Shown here: positions 25,958 to 34,810 of the stretch, in pieces
How the letters are laid out: each line of letters opens with the position of its first letter
Numbering within the stretch: the first letter of the stretch is position 1
NCBI RefSeq assembly: GCF_000215105.1
Contig: NC_015588.1
Location: 1,240,001-1,304,000, forward strand
From: Isoptericola variabilis 225
GTDB taxonomy: Bacteria; Actinomycetota; Actinomycetes; Actinomycetales; Cellulomonadaceae
DNA length: 64,000 nucleotides
Direction: 5' to 3'
Notes under the pieces: model-generated
What the model was told of the DNA's origin: nothing
What the model saw: the letters and a program-made list of their open reading frames with translations, nothing else
The model's database searches: none
Made by a program: the position numbers and the translations under genes

Positions 25958-26565
25958 GTCGACTCGGCCCAGGCCGCGCCGCGGCCCTGGCGTCGTCGCC
26001 GCACGCCGCGCCACACGAGCACGGCCGCCACCACGAGGGCGATCAGCACCGGCACGACGAGCACCGGCAGCAGCACGGCCGCGACCGACAGCCCCACCGA
26101 CCCGACGTCCTCGGCCGCCGACACCACGGGCGCGGCCGTGCCGGCCGTCGTCGTGTTGGCGACGACGCGCGCGCCCGCCTTGGTCGCGTGCGCCACGAGC
26201 GCGAGCACGATCCCGAGCACGACCGGCACCCACTGGCCCGACTCGACGAACGTCGCCGGGTCCGTGACCGTGGTGGTCTCCGACGTCGCGCCCGCGCCGA
26301 ACGCGATGCCGCCCGCCGTCGGGCGCACGACCGTCTGCACCACGTCGTTGATCGAGTCGACGACGGGGATCTTGTCGGCGACCATCTCGAGCGACAGCAG
26401 CACCGCGAGGATCACCAGGACCCAGCCGTTCTCGAGCCACGCCCACGCGGGCGGCAGCGTCACCAGGTCCGTGTACCGGGACAGCAGGCCCAGCCCCAGC
26501 AGCGGGATCCAGGCGTTGAGACCCGCGGCCAGGGCCAGGCCGCTGCCGGTGGCGAGCTCGAGCAT
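25954..26565 (-). CDS. DUF4126 membrane protein
   Basis: 203 residues with at least four hydrophobic segments: LALAAGLNAWIPLLGLGLL near the N-terminus, VLVILAVLLSLEM, WVPVVLGIVLALVAHATKAG and a long C-terminal pair (VAAVLLPVLVVPVLIALVV). The early NAWIPLLGLGLL and the mid-protein ADKIPVVDSINDVVQT block are typical of the DUF4126 family of unknown function. The arginine-rich tail is cytoplasmic by the positive-inside rule. It ends convergent with, and overlapping, the VOC remnant. Confidence 0.8.
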   Translation of the reverse strand: MLELATGSGLALAAGLNAWIPLLGLGLLSRYTDLVTLPPAWAWLENGWVLVILAVLLSLEMVADKIPVVDSINDVVQTVVRPTAGGIAFGAGATSETTTVTDPATFVESGQWVPVVLGIVLALVAHATKAGARVVANTTTAGTAAPVVSAAEDVGSVGLSVAAVLLPVLVVPVLIALVVAAVLVWRGVRRRRQGRGAAWAEST

Positions 26566-26579
26566 GGCCCCAGTGTGGC

Positions 26580-27398
26580 CTACCGCCCCAGCGACAGCAG
26601 GTCGGCGCCCAGGGCGGCGGCGGCGATCTGACCGGCCGCGGCCGCGGCGAGCACCGACGAGACGGCCATCGGGAAGTCGGCCGAGTGCGCGAGGTCGCCC
26701 GCGGCGGACACCCCCGGGAGGCTCGTGCGGCCGAACGCGTCGATCGCGACCGAGCCCGAGTCGCGCAGCTCGAGGCCCAGCTGCTCGGCGAAGGGCGCCG
26801 CCTGGCGCTGCTTCGGTGCGACCATGAGGCCGCCGAGCTCGACCGTCGTGCCGCCGTCGAGCACGACGCGCGCGCCGGGCCGGCCGTCGTCGAGGGTGTG
26901 CGGCTCGACACGCACGACGGGCTCGGTCACGACGTCGACCCGGCGCGTCTCGAGCACGGCGGCGATGTCGGCGGTGAGCTCGCCGCCGTCCGCGAAGACC
27001 GTGAGCGCGCTCGCGACCGGCGCCATGAGCCCGGCGGTGTGCCCGATGTGCTGGCCCGCACCGAGGATCCCGACGCGCGTGCCCGCGAACTCGTGGCCGT
27101 GGCAGTACGGGCAGTGCGCCGCGACCGTGCCGAACAGCTCCGCGACGCCGGGCGTTCCGGGCAGGTCGTCGACGACGCCGGTCGCGAGCAGCAGGCGCCG
27201 CGCCGACACCGAGCCCTCCGTGGTGCGGACCTCGAAGCCCTGCGCGTCGCGGTCGTCCGCGTCGAGCACGCGCACCTCGACCGCCTCGACGTCGCGCACC
27301 GCCACGGTGTCGTACTTCTTCAGGTCGCGACGGGCCGCGGCGCGGAACTCGGCCGGGGTGTCGCCGTCGTGCCCGATGACGTCGTGCGCGTCGGCGTG
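26580..27398 (-). pseudogene. Thioredoxin-reductase-like FAD oxidoreductase, 5' end deleted
   Basis: About 270 codons of an NAD(P)/FAD-dependent oxidoreductase remain: IGHDGDTPAEFRAAARRDL, then HCPYCHGHEF (a CxxC active-site pair), the NAD-site glycines in VGILGAGQHIGHTAG and the final AAGDLAHSADFPMAVS. The first 40-50 residues with the FAD-binding GxGxxG are missing. The frame continues upstream only as antisense to a truncated MerR gene, and the junction is near 27398. A deletion has therefore removed the promoter and N-terminus. Confidence 0.75.
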
Positions 27399-27680
27399 AT
27401 CCTCACGTCCAAGACGGCGGGCATGAGCCTCGACCAGGTGCGGGCGCTGCTCGACGCGGAGGCCGAGGGCCGGCGCGAGGTCCTCACCGCGCACCTCGCC
27501 GAGCTCGACCGGCGGCAGGCCGAGATGGAGCGCTCGCGGCACATGACCGAGCACGCGCTCGCCTGCCGCGCGCACGACATCGCGACCTGCCCGAACTTCC
27601 GCGCGCACGTCGCGGACCTGGTCGACGGCGACGGGCGCTGGCCGCACCCGGTGCCGACGGCTCAGGCCTCCGCGGGGTAG
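27396..27680 (+). pseudogene. MerR-family regulator, DNA-binding domain deleted
   Basis: The frame reads VILTSKTAGMSLDQVRALLD, then a coiled stretch (AHLAELDRRQAEMERSRHM) and RAHDIATCPNFRAHVADLV, as in the C-terminal half of MerR-like regulators. The winged-helix N-terminus is absent, and no start with a ribosome-binding site precedes it. It joins head-to-head with the truncated oxidoreductase, so one deletion apparently removed both 5' ends. The 3' end overlaps the hydroquinone-reductase gene. Confidence 0.65.
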
Positions 27681-28741
27681 AGCGGGTTGTGCCCCGGGGC
27701 GACGCGCTCGTCGTCGCGCACCGGCGGCGGGGGAGTGCCGCCGTCGCCCCACGGCTTGCCGCCGAGCTCGTCGCGCCCGTGCTCGGTGAGCCAGCCCGAC
27801 AGGTCCGGCCCCTGCGGCACGATCTGCGTCGGGTTGATGTCGGTGTGCACGACGTAGTAGTGCTGCTTGATCTGCACGAAGTCGACGGTGTCGCCGAAGC
27901 CCGGCGTCTGGAACAGGTCGCGCGCGTACGCCCACAGCACCGGCATCTCGGAGAGCTTGTTCCGGTTGCACTTGAAGTGGCCGTGGTAGACGGCGTCGAA
28001 CCGGACGAGCGTCGTGAACAGCCGGACGTCGGCCTCGGTGATGCGGTCTCCCATGAGGTAGCGGCGCGTCGCGAGCCGCTCCTCGAGCCAGTCGAGGGCA
28101 GTCCAGAGCCGCGCGTACGCGGCGTCGTACGCCTCCTGCGAGCCGGCGAAGCCGCACCGGTACACGCCGTTGTTGACCTCGGTGTAGACGCGGCGCATGA
28201 CGGAGTCCATCTCGGCGCGCTCGTCCGGGTCGTCGGGGACGAGGCGCGGCGCGCCGTCGCGGTGGAACGCGGTCCACTCCGTCGACAGGTCGAGCGTGAT
28301 CTGCGCGAAGTCGTTGGTCACGACCGCGCCGTCGCGCGTGTCGACGATCGCGGGCACCGTGATGCCCCGCGGGTAGCCCGGCTCGCGCCGGAAGTACGCC
28401 TCCTGGAGCCGCTCGATGCCGAGCACGGGGTCCTTGCCGCCGGGGTCGAGGTCGAACGTCCAGCTGCGCTCGTCGTGCGTCGGGCCGGGCAGGCCGAGGC
28501 TGATCGCGTCCTCGAGGCCGAGCAGGCGCCGCACGATGATCGCCCGGTTCGCCCACGGGCACGCACGCGCGGCGATCAGCCGGTACCGGCCCGGCTCGAC
28601 GGGGTAGCCGTCGGCGCCGTCGCGCGTGATGCGCGTCGTGATGTACCGCGAGTCGCGGACGAACTCCTGGCCCTTGACGGTGTACGTGCCGCCACGGCCG
28701 TGCTCCGGTCGCTCCTGGTCCTTCGTCCCGGCGTCGTTCAT
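27662..28741 (-). CDS. Glutathionyl-hydroquinone reductase (Xi-class GST family)
   Basis: 359 residues. The catalytic cysteine motif of this family is intact in ARACPWANRAII, followed by family blocks TVPAIVDTRDGAVVTNDF, VYRCGFAGSQEAYDAA and KCNRNKLSEMPVLWAYARDL. Known members (YqjG, PcpF, ECM4) reduce glutathionyl-hydroquinones; in actinobacteria, which use mycothiol, the physiological thiol is likely different (inference). The length matches the actinobacterial family. It stands next to the truncated MerR/oxidoreductase pair, which may once have belonged to the same redox locus. Confidence 0.88.
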   Translation of the reverse strand: MNDAGTKDQERPEHGRGGTYTVKGQEFVRDSRYITTRITRDGADGYPVEPGRYRLIAARACPWANRAIIVRRLLGLEDAISLGLPGPTHDERSWTFDLDPGGKDPVLGIERLQEAYFRREPGYPRGITVPAIVDTRDGAVVTNDFAQITLDLSTEWTAFHRDGAPRLVPDDPDERAEMDSVMRRVYTEVNNGVYRCGFAGSQEAYDAAYARLWTALDWLEERLATRRYLMGDRITEADVRLFTTLVRFDAVYHGHFKCNRNKLSEMPVLWAYARDLFQTPGFGDTVDFVQIKQHYYVVHTDINPTQIVPQGPDLSGWLTEHGRDELGGKPWGDGGTPPPPVRDDERVAPGHNPLYPAEA

Positions 28742-28780
28742 CCTTCAATCGTAGGCGCCCGGGGCGACGCTCGCCCGGGG

Positions 28781-29476
28781 CTACCCCTGGATGCCGGTGG
28801 CCTGGTGGGCGCTGCCGACGGGCTTGGACTCCGGCGACCCCCGCTCGCGCAGGTAGATCGACAGCACGACCATCGCCAGCACCGCGAGGAACTCCGACTG
28901 CCAGTTCTGGATCGTGCGCGACCAGAACTCCGGCAGCGCGAGGTACTGCGTCCACGTCACGGGGTCCTGGAGGTTGCGCAGCTGCTCCTCGCTGTACGCG
29001 ACGGCGCCCGCGACCGACTGGGCGAACCACGAGCCGACGAAGATGGCGCCCATGACGATCGCGAGGGAGTGCGAGTAGACCGAGAGCTTCCAGCCGCCGG
29101 CCCGCGCCCACGTGGGCGAGTCCTCCTGCACGTGCCGCCCGACCTTCTGGTCCTTGTCCGACTCACGGCCCGCCTTCTCGAGCTCCTTCGACTCGGGCGA
29201 GCCCTTCTGCACGAACCACACCGTCGCGACGATGAACAGCAGGAACTGGAGGAACTCGGACTGCCAGTTCTCCGTGATGTCGACCCAGTACGACGACGAC
29301 AGCACGTAGTCGCCCACGCCGACGGGCTCGAGGCCCCCGGAGAGCTGCTCGCGGTTGAAGTACGCCGTGCCGACGAACGCCTGCCCGGTCATCGAGGCCA
29401 GGAAGATCGCGGCGAAGAACAGGCTCAGGCCGTTCTCCTTGAGCAGGGAGCCACCCCTGGCCTGTGCCGCGCTCAC
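28781..29476 (-). CDS. DUF6766-like membrane protein with internal duplication
   Basis: 231 residues from a GTG at 29476. Four hydrophobic segments are arranged as two related halves: each half has a first membrane span, a short extracytoplasmic loop, then NWQSEFL, a second span and RGSPESK or KGSPESK. The linker between the halves is charged (AGRESDKDQKVGRHVQED). The tandem symmetry indicates an ancient duplication within the gene. The function is unknown. The start overlaps the stop of the 30-residue peptide gene (GTGA), so the two are translationally coupled. Confidence 0.8.
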   Translation of the reverse strand: MSAAQARGGSLLKENGLSLFFAAIFLASMTGQAFVGTAYFNREQLSGGLEPVGVGDYVLSSSYWVDITENWQSEFLQFLLFIVATVWFVQKGSPESKELEKAGRESDKDQKVGRHVQEDSPTWARAGGWKLSVYSHSLAIVMGAIFVGSWFAQSVAGAVAYSEEQLRNLQDPVTWTQYLALPEFWSRTIQNWQSEFLAVLAMVVLSIYLRERGSPESKPVGSAHQATGIQG

Positions 29477-29565
29477 CGGTGCACCGCCGCGAGCGCGATC
29501 GCGAGCGCGAGGCCGACCGCGATCAGCACGAGCGTCGCCGTGAAGATGATGCGCTGCGTCGTCAT
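29473..29565 (-). CDS. 30-residue single-span membrane peptide
   Basis: The frame MTTQRIIFTATLVLIAVGLA continues ALAIALAAVHR and is essentially one hydrophobic helix. It is too short for most gene finders. It overlaps its upstream neighbour by 4 nt (ATGA at 29565-29562) and its downstream neighbour by 4 nt (GTGA at 29476-29473). This double coupling is strong evidence that it is translated. The function is unknown; it may assemble with the DUF6766-like protein. Confidence 0.65.
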   Translation of the reverse strand: MTTQRIIFTATLVLIAVGLALAIALAAVHR

Positions 29566-29999
29566 GCCTGCACCTCGCAGTCGTAGGGCCGTTCGGGGCG
29601 TTGCTCGCACGCGGCGGCCGTGACGATCCACCGGTCGCCCGAGCGCGTGAGGAACACGGTGTCCGACGCCGTGATCACCTGGGCCTGGGTGCCCGAGACG
29701 TGCACCTCGGCCACGGTGGCGTCGGCCGCCCGGTGCGCGAGCGCCGGGGCCACCTGGGGGTCCTCCACGAGCGCCGTGGCGCACGGGGCCTGCGCGTCCT
29801 TCTCGAGCGCCTCCGCGGCGTCGGGCAGGAGCATCGCGCACGCGGCCTGCCCGTCCTGAGCGGCGACCGCCGCGTAGAAGTCGGTCACGGCCGACTCGGC
29901 GTCGCCCTCCATGACTCCCGGCCCGGCGCAGCCGGCGAGGGTCGTGCCGGCCGCGGCGAGCAGTACGACGGCGGTGGCCCCCCTGGTGCTCGATGGCAT
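29562..29999 (-). CDS. Small lipoprotein
   Basis: 145 residues with a lipoprotein signal peptide: VVLLAAAGTTLAGC, where LAGC is the lipobox. The mature domain (ESAVTDFYAAVAAQDGQAAC, then FLTRSGDRWIVTAAAC) resembles the NTF2-like/DUF4878-type folds of many actinobacterial lipoproteins; several cysteines could pair. It is the first gene of a tightly coupled three-gene operon with the 30-residue peptide and the DUF6766-like membrane protein, so all three probably act at the cell envelope. Confidence 0.8.
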   Translation of the reverse strand: MPSSTRGATAVVLLAAAGTTLAGCAGPGVMEGDAESAVTDFYAAVAAQDGQAACAMLLPDAAEALEKDAQAPCATALVEDPQVAPALAHRAADATVAEVHVSGTQAQVITASDTVFLTRSGDRWIVTAAACEQRPERPYDCEVQA

Positions 30000-30042
30000 G
30001 CGCCCATCGCGCGCCGGACCTGCATCTTCGCAACCGGAGCGG

Positions 30043-30633
30043 TCAGGATCCCGCCTTCGCGGCGGCCTTCTGCGCCTTCTTGAACGCGCGCACCTCGGCC
30101 AGCGACTCGGCGCTCGTGACGTCCGCGATCGACCGCCGCGACCCCTCGTCGCCGTAGTGCCCGGCCGCCTCCTGCCAGCCCGGCGGCCGGATGCCGCGCT
30201 GCTTGCCGAGCAGGGCGAGGAAGATCTGCGCCTTCTGCTTGCCGAAGCCCGGCAGCGCCTGCAGACGTGCGAGGACCTCGGCCCCGGTGGGCCGCCCCTC
30301 GGCGCCCGGCATGGTCCAGATCTTCGTGACGTCGCCGTCGTACTCGTCCACGACCGCGCGGGCCACGGCCTGGACCCGACCCGCCATCGACCGGCCGTAC
30401 CGGTGGATCGCCGGGGGAGTGGTCGCGAGCGTGACGAACTCGTCCGGGTCGGCGTCGGCGATCGCGCGCGGGTCCAGCGTGCCGAGCCGGTCGCGGATCT
30501 TGCGCGGGCCCGCGAACGCGTGCTCCATGGGGTACTGCTGGTCGAGCAGCATCCCGATCAGCAGGGCGAACGGGTCCTCGCTCAGCAGCGTGTCGGTCTC
30601 GGCGTCGCCGGTGATCCACAGGTCGGTAGCCAT
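30043..30633 (-). CDS. HhH-GPD-type base-excision repair protein
   Basis: 196 residues from the ATG at 30633. FALLIGMLLDQQYPMEHAF and the helix-hairpin-helix LQALPGFGKQKAQIFLALLGK match the HhH-GPD family of DNA glycosylase-like proteins common in actinobacteria; the lysine- and alanine-rich tail (KKAQKAAAKAGS) may contact DNA. I do not see the FeS cysteines of Nth/MutY. On the minus strand a GACAAT -10 box lies 6 nt before the ATG, so the message is probably leaderless. Confidence 0.82.
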   Translation of the reverse strand: MATDLWITGDAETDTLLSEDPFALLIGMLLDQQYPMEHAFAGPRKIRDRLGTLDPRAIADADPDEFVTLATTPPAIHRYGRSMAGRVQAVARAVVDEYDGDVTKIWTMPGAEGRPTGAEVLARLQALPGFGKQKAQIFLALLGKQRGIRPPGWQEAAGHYGDEGSRRSIADVTSAESLAEVRAFKKAQKAAAKAGS

Positions 30634-30750
30634 GGCGTCATTGTCCACCGCGCACCGGACGGCGACATCTTTCACCCGGGGCGGTGCCGCGCGGCCATTG
30701 ACGGCGCCTGCCGGCGGGAGGACCGTTGAGGTGGACGAAGGAAGTGCACC

Positions 30751-31314
30751 ATGCGCCGTCGGATCCTCACCTGGCTGTCCGTCCTGTCGCTGCTCCTCGC
30801 CGGGACGGCGCTCACGGCGCCGCCGGCGGCGGCCCATCCCTACTGCGGGCAGGTGTGGGGCTCCCTCGCCAAGGGCGACCCCGGCATGTCCGCGGGCCAG
30901 CTCACGAACGTCCGCGCCGGACGCCACGCCTGCTTCGACCGGCTGGTGCTCGACATCGACGAGCCGCTCACCGGCTGGTCGGTGCGCTACGTGAGCCGGA
31001 TCGTCATGGACGGCTCGGGGCAGGTCGTCCCGGTCGACGGCGGGGCACGCCTCGAGGTCGTCGCGCGCGTCGGCGTCGTCCCGACCGACTCGTTCTTCGT
31101 CGGCCCCGGCCGGACCCTCGTGGACACCACCGGCTACCGCACCTTCCGCGACGTCGCGTGGGCCGGCAGCTTCGAGGGCATCACGACCGTCGGCCTGGGC
31201 GTGCGGGCGCGCCTGCCGTTCCGCGCGTTCGTCCTCGCCGGGCCCGGTGACGGGTCGCGGCTCGTGGTCGACGTCGGGCACCGGTGGTGCGCCGTCGGCC
31301 ACGTCGACTGCTGA
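30751..31314 (+). CDS. Secreted AMIN-like domain protein
   Basis: 187 residues with a classical signal peptide (LSVLSLLLAGTALTAPPAAA, cleavage near residue 28). The mature part has a beta-sandwich pattern (ACFDRLVLDID, WSVRYVSRIVMDGSG, FRAFVLAGPGDGSRLVVDV) typical of the AMIN-like domain proteins of actinobacteria, plus cysteines near both ends. AMIN domains in other proteins target cell-wall or envelope components. A GGAAG precedes the ATG. It is transcribed divergently from the HhH-GPD gene. Confidence 0.8.
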   Translation: MRRRILTWLSVLSLLLAGTALTAPPAAAHPYCGQVWGSLAKGDPGMSAGQLTNVRAGRHACFDRLVLDIDEPLTGWSVRYVSRIVMDGSGQVVPVDGGARLEVVARVGVVPTDSFFVGPGRTLVDTTGYRTFRDVAWAGSFEGITTVGLGVRARLPFRAFVLAGPGDGSRLVVDVGHRWCAVGHVDC

Positions 31315-31347
31315 GGCTCCTGCCGGAGGTCCGAGGCCCGGCGGGCG

Positions 31348-31785
31348 CTACGCCGCCGTGAGCCGGCCGACCATGAGCTGGCGCACGCGCGAGATGCGGA
31401 CGAGCGCCCGGGCGGGGCCCCGCAGGACGCGCGCGGCCTCGTCGGCACCGACCACGCGGACCCGGTCCACGCGGTACTCGGTGCTGCGCCGCGTGAGCCG
31501 GCCGCGTCCGGCCGACTGGAGGTTTGCGAACCAGTCGACGTCGGCCCCCCACGGCAGCGGGACGACGACGAGCACGTCGCTCGCGTCCGACGGCGTCACC
31601 GGGTTGCCGGGTGCCACCTCGAGCGGCTCGCGCCCGGCGAACGCGACGACCGGGGTGGCGTAGTGCCGGCCCGTGGAGCGCCCGACGTGGTGCACCGTGG
31701 CCCACGGCGGGAGCCGCCCCGAGAACTTCAGCACGTACGGGTTCACGCGCCTCGCCGCCTCGACGGCACGCTTCGACATCGGCAT
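31348..31785 (-). CDS. Deazaflavin (F420)-type nitroreductase-family protein
   Basis: 145 residues from the ATG at 31785. The split-barrel fold of the Ddn-like family is recognised from NPYVLKFSGRLPPWATVHHVG, the STGRHYATPVVAFAGRE block and WGADVDWFANLQSAGRG. Members bind F420, or in some branches fatty acids, heme or biliverdin. Its stop lies near the AMIN-like gene, and it follows the XRE gene after only 4 nt, so the two form an operon. A putative F420-0 importer lies 1.1 kb upstream on the same strand, which supports F420 as cofactor. Confidence 0.8.
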   Translation of the reverse strand: MPMSKRAVEAARRVNPYVLKFSGRLPPWATVHHVGRSTGRHYATPVVAFAGREPLEVAPGNPVTPSDASDVLVVVPLPWGADVDWFANLQSAGRGRLTRRSTEYRVDRVRVVGADEAARVLRGPARALVRISRVRQLMVGRLTAA

Positions 31786-31789
31786 GCCG

Positions 31790-32629
31790 TCATCGTGCGT
31801 CCGCGCCCGGTGCCGCGCACCCGGCGAGCTCCTCGCGCAGGACCTGGAGCACGCGCTGCGTGTGCCCGTCGGCGACCTGGATCTCGTCGAGCGGCTGCGC
31901 GCGCATCGTGCCGAGCTCGGTCTCGACCGGAACGGCCCGGACGAGCTCCTCGGGCTCGACGAGCCGGACGCGTGCGGGCGGGCCGTCGAACGGGCCCGTG
32001 AGCGTGAACCTCCGGTCGGTGCACTCCTCGAGGACCTGCATCCGGACGAGCTCGGTCGCACGGGCGAACCGCGCGACCGCCTCGTCGTGCGGCATGCGCG
32101 CGAGCTCGCGACGGTGCGGGACGCCGCCGATCGGCATCCAGGAGCGCCATCCCGTCGGCGTCACCTGGAACAACAGGTCGCACAGGCGGTCGGTGAGCCA
32201 GCGCCAGGTCTCCGGCACGTCAGCGAGCGCGACGTCGACCGCGTCGACCGGCACCGGCGCGCCCAGCAGCGACGCCGCGGCCACGCCCTCGAACCGGTGC
32301 GGCGGCGTGTTGAGGTTGGGCGTCTCGTCGGACAGCGCGGCCAGGGTGAGGAGCGCCTCGACGGTCGCCGGCGGGTCGTCGCTCGCGCGGCGGGCGGCGA
32401 TCGCCGCGCGGACGTCGGCGTCGAGCGGGTCCAGCTCGATGCGTACCTGCTTGCCGGCTGCCGCGAGGATCCGCTCGAGCATGGGCAGAGACGGGTTGCG
32501 GCCGCCCGACTCGATGCGCGTGAGCGTCGTGCGGCTCACGCCGGCCCGCGCGGCGAGGACGTCCTGGGTGAGCCCTGCCTCCCACCGGACGGTGCGGACG
32601 AGCCCGCCGATGTCATGGATCGTCGTCAT
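31790..32629 (-). CDS. XRE-family helix-turn-helix regulator
   Basis: 279 residues from the ATG at 32629 (MTTIHDIGGLVRTV). An N-terminal XRE helix-turn-helix is clear: RWEAGLTQDVLAARAGVSRT, then LTRIESGGRNPSL. The C-terminal 200 residues have no recognisable catalytic motif and probably sense a ligand or partner. The frame to 32821 passes through the intergenic repeat and is not used. It lies 4 nt upstream of the nitroreductase-family gene and may control it. Upstream is a 280-nt intergenic region with hairpin repeats. Confidence 0.82.
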   Translation of the reverse strand: MTTIHDIGGLVRTVRWEAGLTQDVLAARAGVSRTTLTRIESGGRNPSLPMLERILAAAGKQVRIELDPLDADVRAAIAARRASDDPPATVEALLTLAALSDETPNLNTPPHRFEGVAAASLLGAPVPVDAVDVALADVPETWRWLTDRLCDLLFQVTPTGWRSWMPIGGVPHRRELARMPHDEAVARFARATELVRMQVLEECTDRRFTLTGPFDGPPARVRLVEPEELVRAVPVETELGTMRAQPLDEIQVADGHTQRVLQVLREELAGCAAPGADAR

Positions 32630-32802
32630 GCAGCGCAGGGTGGCGGACGCGGCTCTCGTCCCGGCGCTGCGGCGAGCGAGCTGTGGACGACGTCGGGGTG
32701 CGGCCCGGTGGGGGCGGGCGTCGGACGGCGTCGCTGCTGCGCGAGTGCGCCGGCGCGGTCGGTGACCGTGGGTCACGTGCGGGAGACGGACAGGTGTGCC
32801 GG

Positions 32803-32884
32803 GTCCGTGACTCAGCGTCACATTCGTGACTCTGAGTCACGGCGCGGGAACACCACACCGTTTTCCGGGGTGACTCCGGGTCGC
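32803..32884. repeat. Dispersed GTGAC-N5-GTCAC hairpin element, copy 2
   Basis: 82 nt aligning along its whole length with 18422-18504: GTCCGTGACTC at the start, a second GTGAC-N5-GTCAC hairpin (32826-32840), the shared ACACCACACCGT core and a last degenerate hairpin. A further GTGAC-N5-GTCAC unit lies just outside at 32762-32776. As with copy 1, it lies between minus-strand genes, just after the stop of the upstream one. The rest of the 280-nt gap (32630-32909) shows nothing recognisable. Confidence 0.75.
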
Positions 32885-32909
32885 ACGGGGACAGGACGCG
32901 CGCGGTCGC

Positions 32910-33733
<824 letters not shown>

Positions 33734-33737
<4 letters not shown>

Positions 33738-34810
33738 GAGCGGGCCCGTCCTCTCCAGAGCAGCAGGGCGAACACCGGCGCGCCGATCGCGGCCGTGACG
33801 ATGCCCACGGGCAGCTCGCGCGGCTCGAACACCGTGCGGGCCAGGGTGTCCGCCCACACGAGGAACGTCGCGCCGCACAGCGCGGACAGCGGCAGCAGCG
33901 CCCGGTGACGGGCCCCGGTGAGCACGCGCACGGCGTGCGGGAGGATCAGGCCGACGAAGCCGATCGAGCCGGACTGCGACACGAGCGCACCGGTGAGGAG
34001 CGCGACGCCGACGAGCAGCACCCAGCGCACGCGCGCCACCGGCACGCCGAGCGCGGCGGCCGCCGTGTCCCCGAAGGTGAACGCGTCGAGCATCGAGCCG
34101 GTCGAGGCGAGCAGCGTCCCGAGCACGAGCGCCGCACCTCCCGCGATCGCCACCGACGTCCACGTGGCGCCCGCGACCGAGCCCATGAGCCACGAGAGGA
34201 TCTCGCGGTACTGGTCGCCCTTGGCCGACCAGAAGATGACGAACGACGTCGCCGCCGCGGCGAGCTGGGACACCGCGAGACCCGCGAGCACCGTCCGCGT
34301 CGGCGTGAGGCCACCGGTCCCGGCCCCCGCCCCGCGGCCTGCCGCCGCGGCGAGCAGCAGCGTCGCGGCGAGCGCCGCCGTCGCGCCGACGAACGCCGCG
34401 ACGGGCAGGAGGACCGTCGCGCCGAGCACGAGGACGCACGCCGCGCCGAGGCTCGCGCCCGAGGACAGGCCGAGCAGGTACGGATCGGCGAGCGGGTTGC
34501 GCGTGAGCGCCTGCATGACGACGCCGCACACCGCGAGGCCCGCGCCGACGGCCGCGGCCGTGAGCACGCGGGGCAGCCGCAGCTGCCAGACCATGCCGTC
34601 GACGAGCCGGTCGGGCGCGGCGTGGCCGAGCACGTCGCCCAGGCCGAGCCGGGTCGCGACGACGTGCCACACGTCGGCGGGCGACAGCGCGGCCGGGCCG
34701 ATGGTCACGGCCACGACGACGGTCGCGACGAGCACGGCCGCCGCGACGACGGCCGCGACCGCCGCACCACCGGTCGCGGTGGTACGGCGGGGCGCCCGCA
34801 CGTCACTCAT
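33734..34810 (-). CDS. FecCD-type ABC permease (putative F420-0 importer)
   Basis: 358 residues with about ten membrane spans. Family motifs include LRLPRVLTAAAVGAGLAVCG, then ALTRNPLADPYLLGLSSGAS and GFVGLILPHAVRVLTGARHR, the last being the cytoplasmic coupling region. FecCD permeases import siderophores or cobalamin; the actinobacterial TIGR03869 subgroup is proposed to carry F420-0. The ATG at 34810 overlaps the 3' end of the substrate-binding gene, and its stop overlaps the ATPase start (ATGA). Confidence 0.87.
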
